64,000 bases of DNA from Alphaproteobacteria bacterium (GTDB lineage Bacteria; Pseudomonadota; Alphaproteobacteria; Rhizobiales; Rhizobiaceae), in assembly GCA_024742485.1 (NCBI GenBank), contig JANSYK010000004.1, forward strand, positions 248,001 to 312,000, written 5' to 3'. The position numbers and the translations under genes were made by a program. The notes under the pieces were generated by a model. That model was not told the origin of the DNA, ran no database searches, and saw only the letters and a program-made list of their open reading frames with translations. Position 1 is the first letter of the stretch, and each line of letters opens with the position of its first letter. Positions 63,201-64,000 of this stretch are shown one piece after another.

Positions 63201-64000
63201 CGAATCCGGTCGAGCCAGCGCGTCACTATACCCATCTGATCTGACGGGGCGCCGGAGCGTGCGCGTATTCCCGTCGACAGGCAGGCGGAGGGGGAGATAC
63301 TGAACCGTGCGCGAAACAACCGATTGAAGTGCGTGGCGTCCGTGAAATGCCATCGTCGTGCGGTGGCCGCGACCTGCCCTCGCTCCGCCTTTGCACCGGC
63401 GAGTTCAAAAAAACACCGGTCAAGCCGGCGATTGCGGATGAAGCGGGAGACGCCACCCTCGTTCTCGAAATGCCGGTAAAGCGTCGCACGCGATATCCCG
63501 AACGCGGATGTCAGCGTATCGACATCAAGGTCGGGTCGATGAAGGTTGGTTGCCACAAAGTCCTGCAGCAGAAGTGTGAGGGGGAGGTCGCGGTCGTCGA
63601 CGGGCGCGTTTCCCGGTTCCGGCCCCAGCATGAGCTGGCGCACCAGTCCGACAAAGGTTTGCGCGATAAGCGCGGCATCCTCCGCGGTCCCGTCCGCCTG
63701 CACTGCCACCAGTTCGGCATGTGCAGCAGCGAGCAGGCGGCCCTTTGGCGAATCGAGCGCAACGGACGTCATCACGGGTTCTTCGCCGCGCGCATAACCC
63801 AGCGCCGCATGGGGAATGCAGATGCCGCGGCTTTGGCAGCGGTCCTTCATGGACACGTAACGCTGTGACATGTCGATGAGATGGAGGCGGGACGGTGTAA
63901 CATCAAACCCGACATCGGCCACCTCGGCGCGTCCGCCGCCGGCGTAAAAGCGTTCGAAGAGGAGGTAATCGTGGCAGGCGTCTTTGCGGGTTTGCGGATC
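63191..64000 (-). CDS. AraC-family transcriptional regulator (5' end cut by window edge)
   Basis: The open frame runs through the right edge, so the true start is outside; the in-window part is about 269 residues. The N-terminal part matches AraC_binding_2 (HDYLLFERFYAGGGRAEV, LIDMSQRYVSMKDRCQSRGI), and the C-terminus has the AraC helix-turn-helix pair (LTSAFGISRATLYRHFENEG, then HFTDATHFNRLFRARFSISP). It is upstream of and co-directional with the autotransporter gene, with a 240-bp gap, and could regulate it. The stop lies in a decayed copy of the dispersed element. Confidence 0.88.
   Translation of the reverse strand, partial: DPQTRKDACHDYLLFERFYAGGGRAEVADVGFDVTPSRLHLIDMSQRYVSMKDRCQSRGICIPHAALGYARGEEPVMTSVALDSPKGRLLAAAHAELVAVQADGTAEDAALIAQTFVGLVRQLMLGPEPGNAPVDDRDLPLTLLLQDFVATNLHRPDLDVDTLTSAFGISRATLYRHFENEGGVSRFIRNRRLDRCFFELAGAKAERGQVAATARRWHFTDATHFNRLFRARFSISPSACLSTGIRARSGAPSDQMGIVTRWLDRIRPV

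Noticed and set aside
1-64000. tRNA, rRNA or CRISPR loci
   Set aside because: Scanned for cloverleaf-like ends, rRNA stretches and regular direct repeats with spacers; none seen. A tRNAscan-SE or Infernal run would be decisive.

Overview
The window reads as chromosome of an alphaproteobacterium, most likely Hyphomicrobiales (Rhizobiales) and perhaps a marine relative of Hoeflea or the Phyllobacteriaceae. The evidence is the GC-rich coding style, the gene order aroB-aroK / small membrane protein-xerD-accA-L,D-transpeptidase-TusA, and the mix of NodT-type outer-membrane factors, PotABCD-like transporters, an AHL-type LuxR protein and HAMP-PAS adenylyl cyclases. Taxonomy is inferred from gene content and order only. 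I saw no rRNA, tRNA or CRISPR array.

Layout. 1-5.6 kb: core genes (aroB cut by the left edge, aroK, xerD, accA, a lipoprotein L,D-transpeptidase, a TusA-like protein). 5.6-15.4 kb: a D,D-carboxypeptidase/CobW pair, an M20 amidohydrolase, a LysR/monooxygenase/oxidoreductase module, rpmF, mtgA, a lower-GC chloramphenicol-phosphotransferase-like gene and a farnesyl diphosphate synthase. 15.4-23.5 kb: an accessory island. It opens with a decayed IS5-family transposase and carries two paralogous regulators (PAS-like region, LuxR helix-turn-helix, alpha/beta-hydrolase fold lacking the catalytic Ser and His) around a LysE exporter and a 42-codon ORF, then a prephenate-dehydrogenase-like gene and a secreted amidohydrolase between direct repeats. 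23.6-38 kb: ispG, an SDR/LysR pair, a DUF3302-HlyD-NodT export operon, a lipid kinase, an MFS transporter, pyruvate carboxylase, an AHL-type LuxR and an MltB-like transglycosylase. 38-45.7 kb: PBP1C and a large alpha-2-macroglobulin, with overlapping ends. 45.9-50 kb: a periplasmic binding protein overlapping a membrane adenylyl cyclase. 50-55 kb: a polyamine-type ABC transporter. 55-64 kb: a secreted Cys-containing protein, a K+-channel-like protein, an NTF2-fold protein, a kinase/TolB/TPR fusion, an autotransporter plus the relic tail of a second one, and an AraC-type regulator cut by the right edge.

Three observations stand out. (1) The island at 15.8-23.3 kb looks like a small-molecule circuit: two sensor-regulators built on dead hydrolases, an exporter, a perfect 18-bp palindrome upstream of the exporter, and two metabolic enzymes. 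(2) A roughly 100-bp element with two stem-loops occurs three times plus one decayed copy, always at gene 3' ends and often touching or supplying their TAG stop codons. (3) Two unusual signalling architectures are present: a LivK-like binding protein translationally coupled to an adenylyl cyclase, and an APH-like kinase fused through three membrane helices to TolB-like and TPR domains, lying between an autotransporter and a copy of that autotransporter's C-terminal tail.
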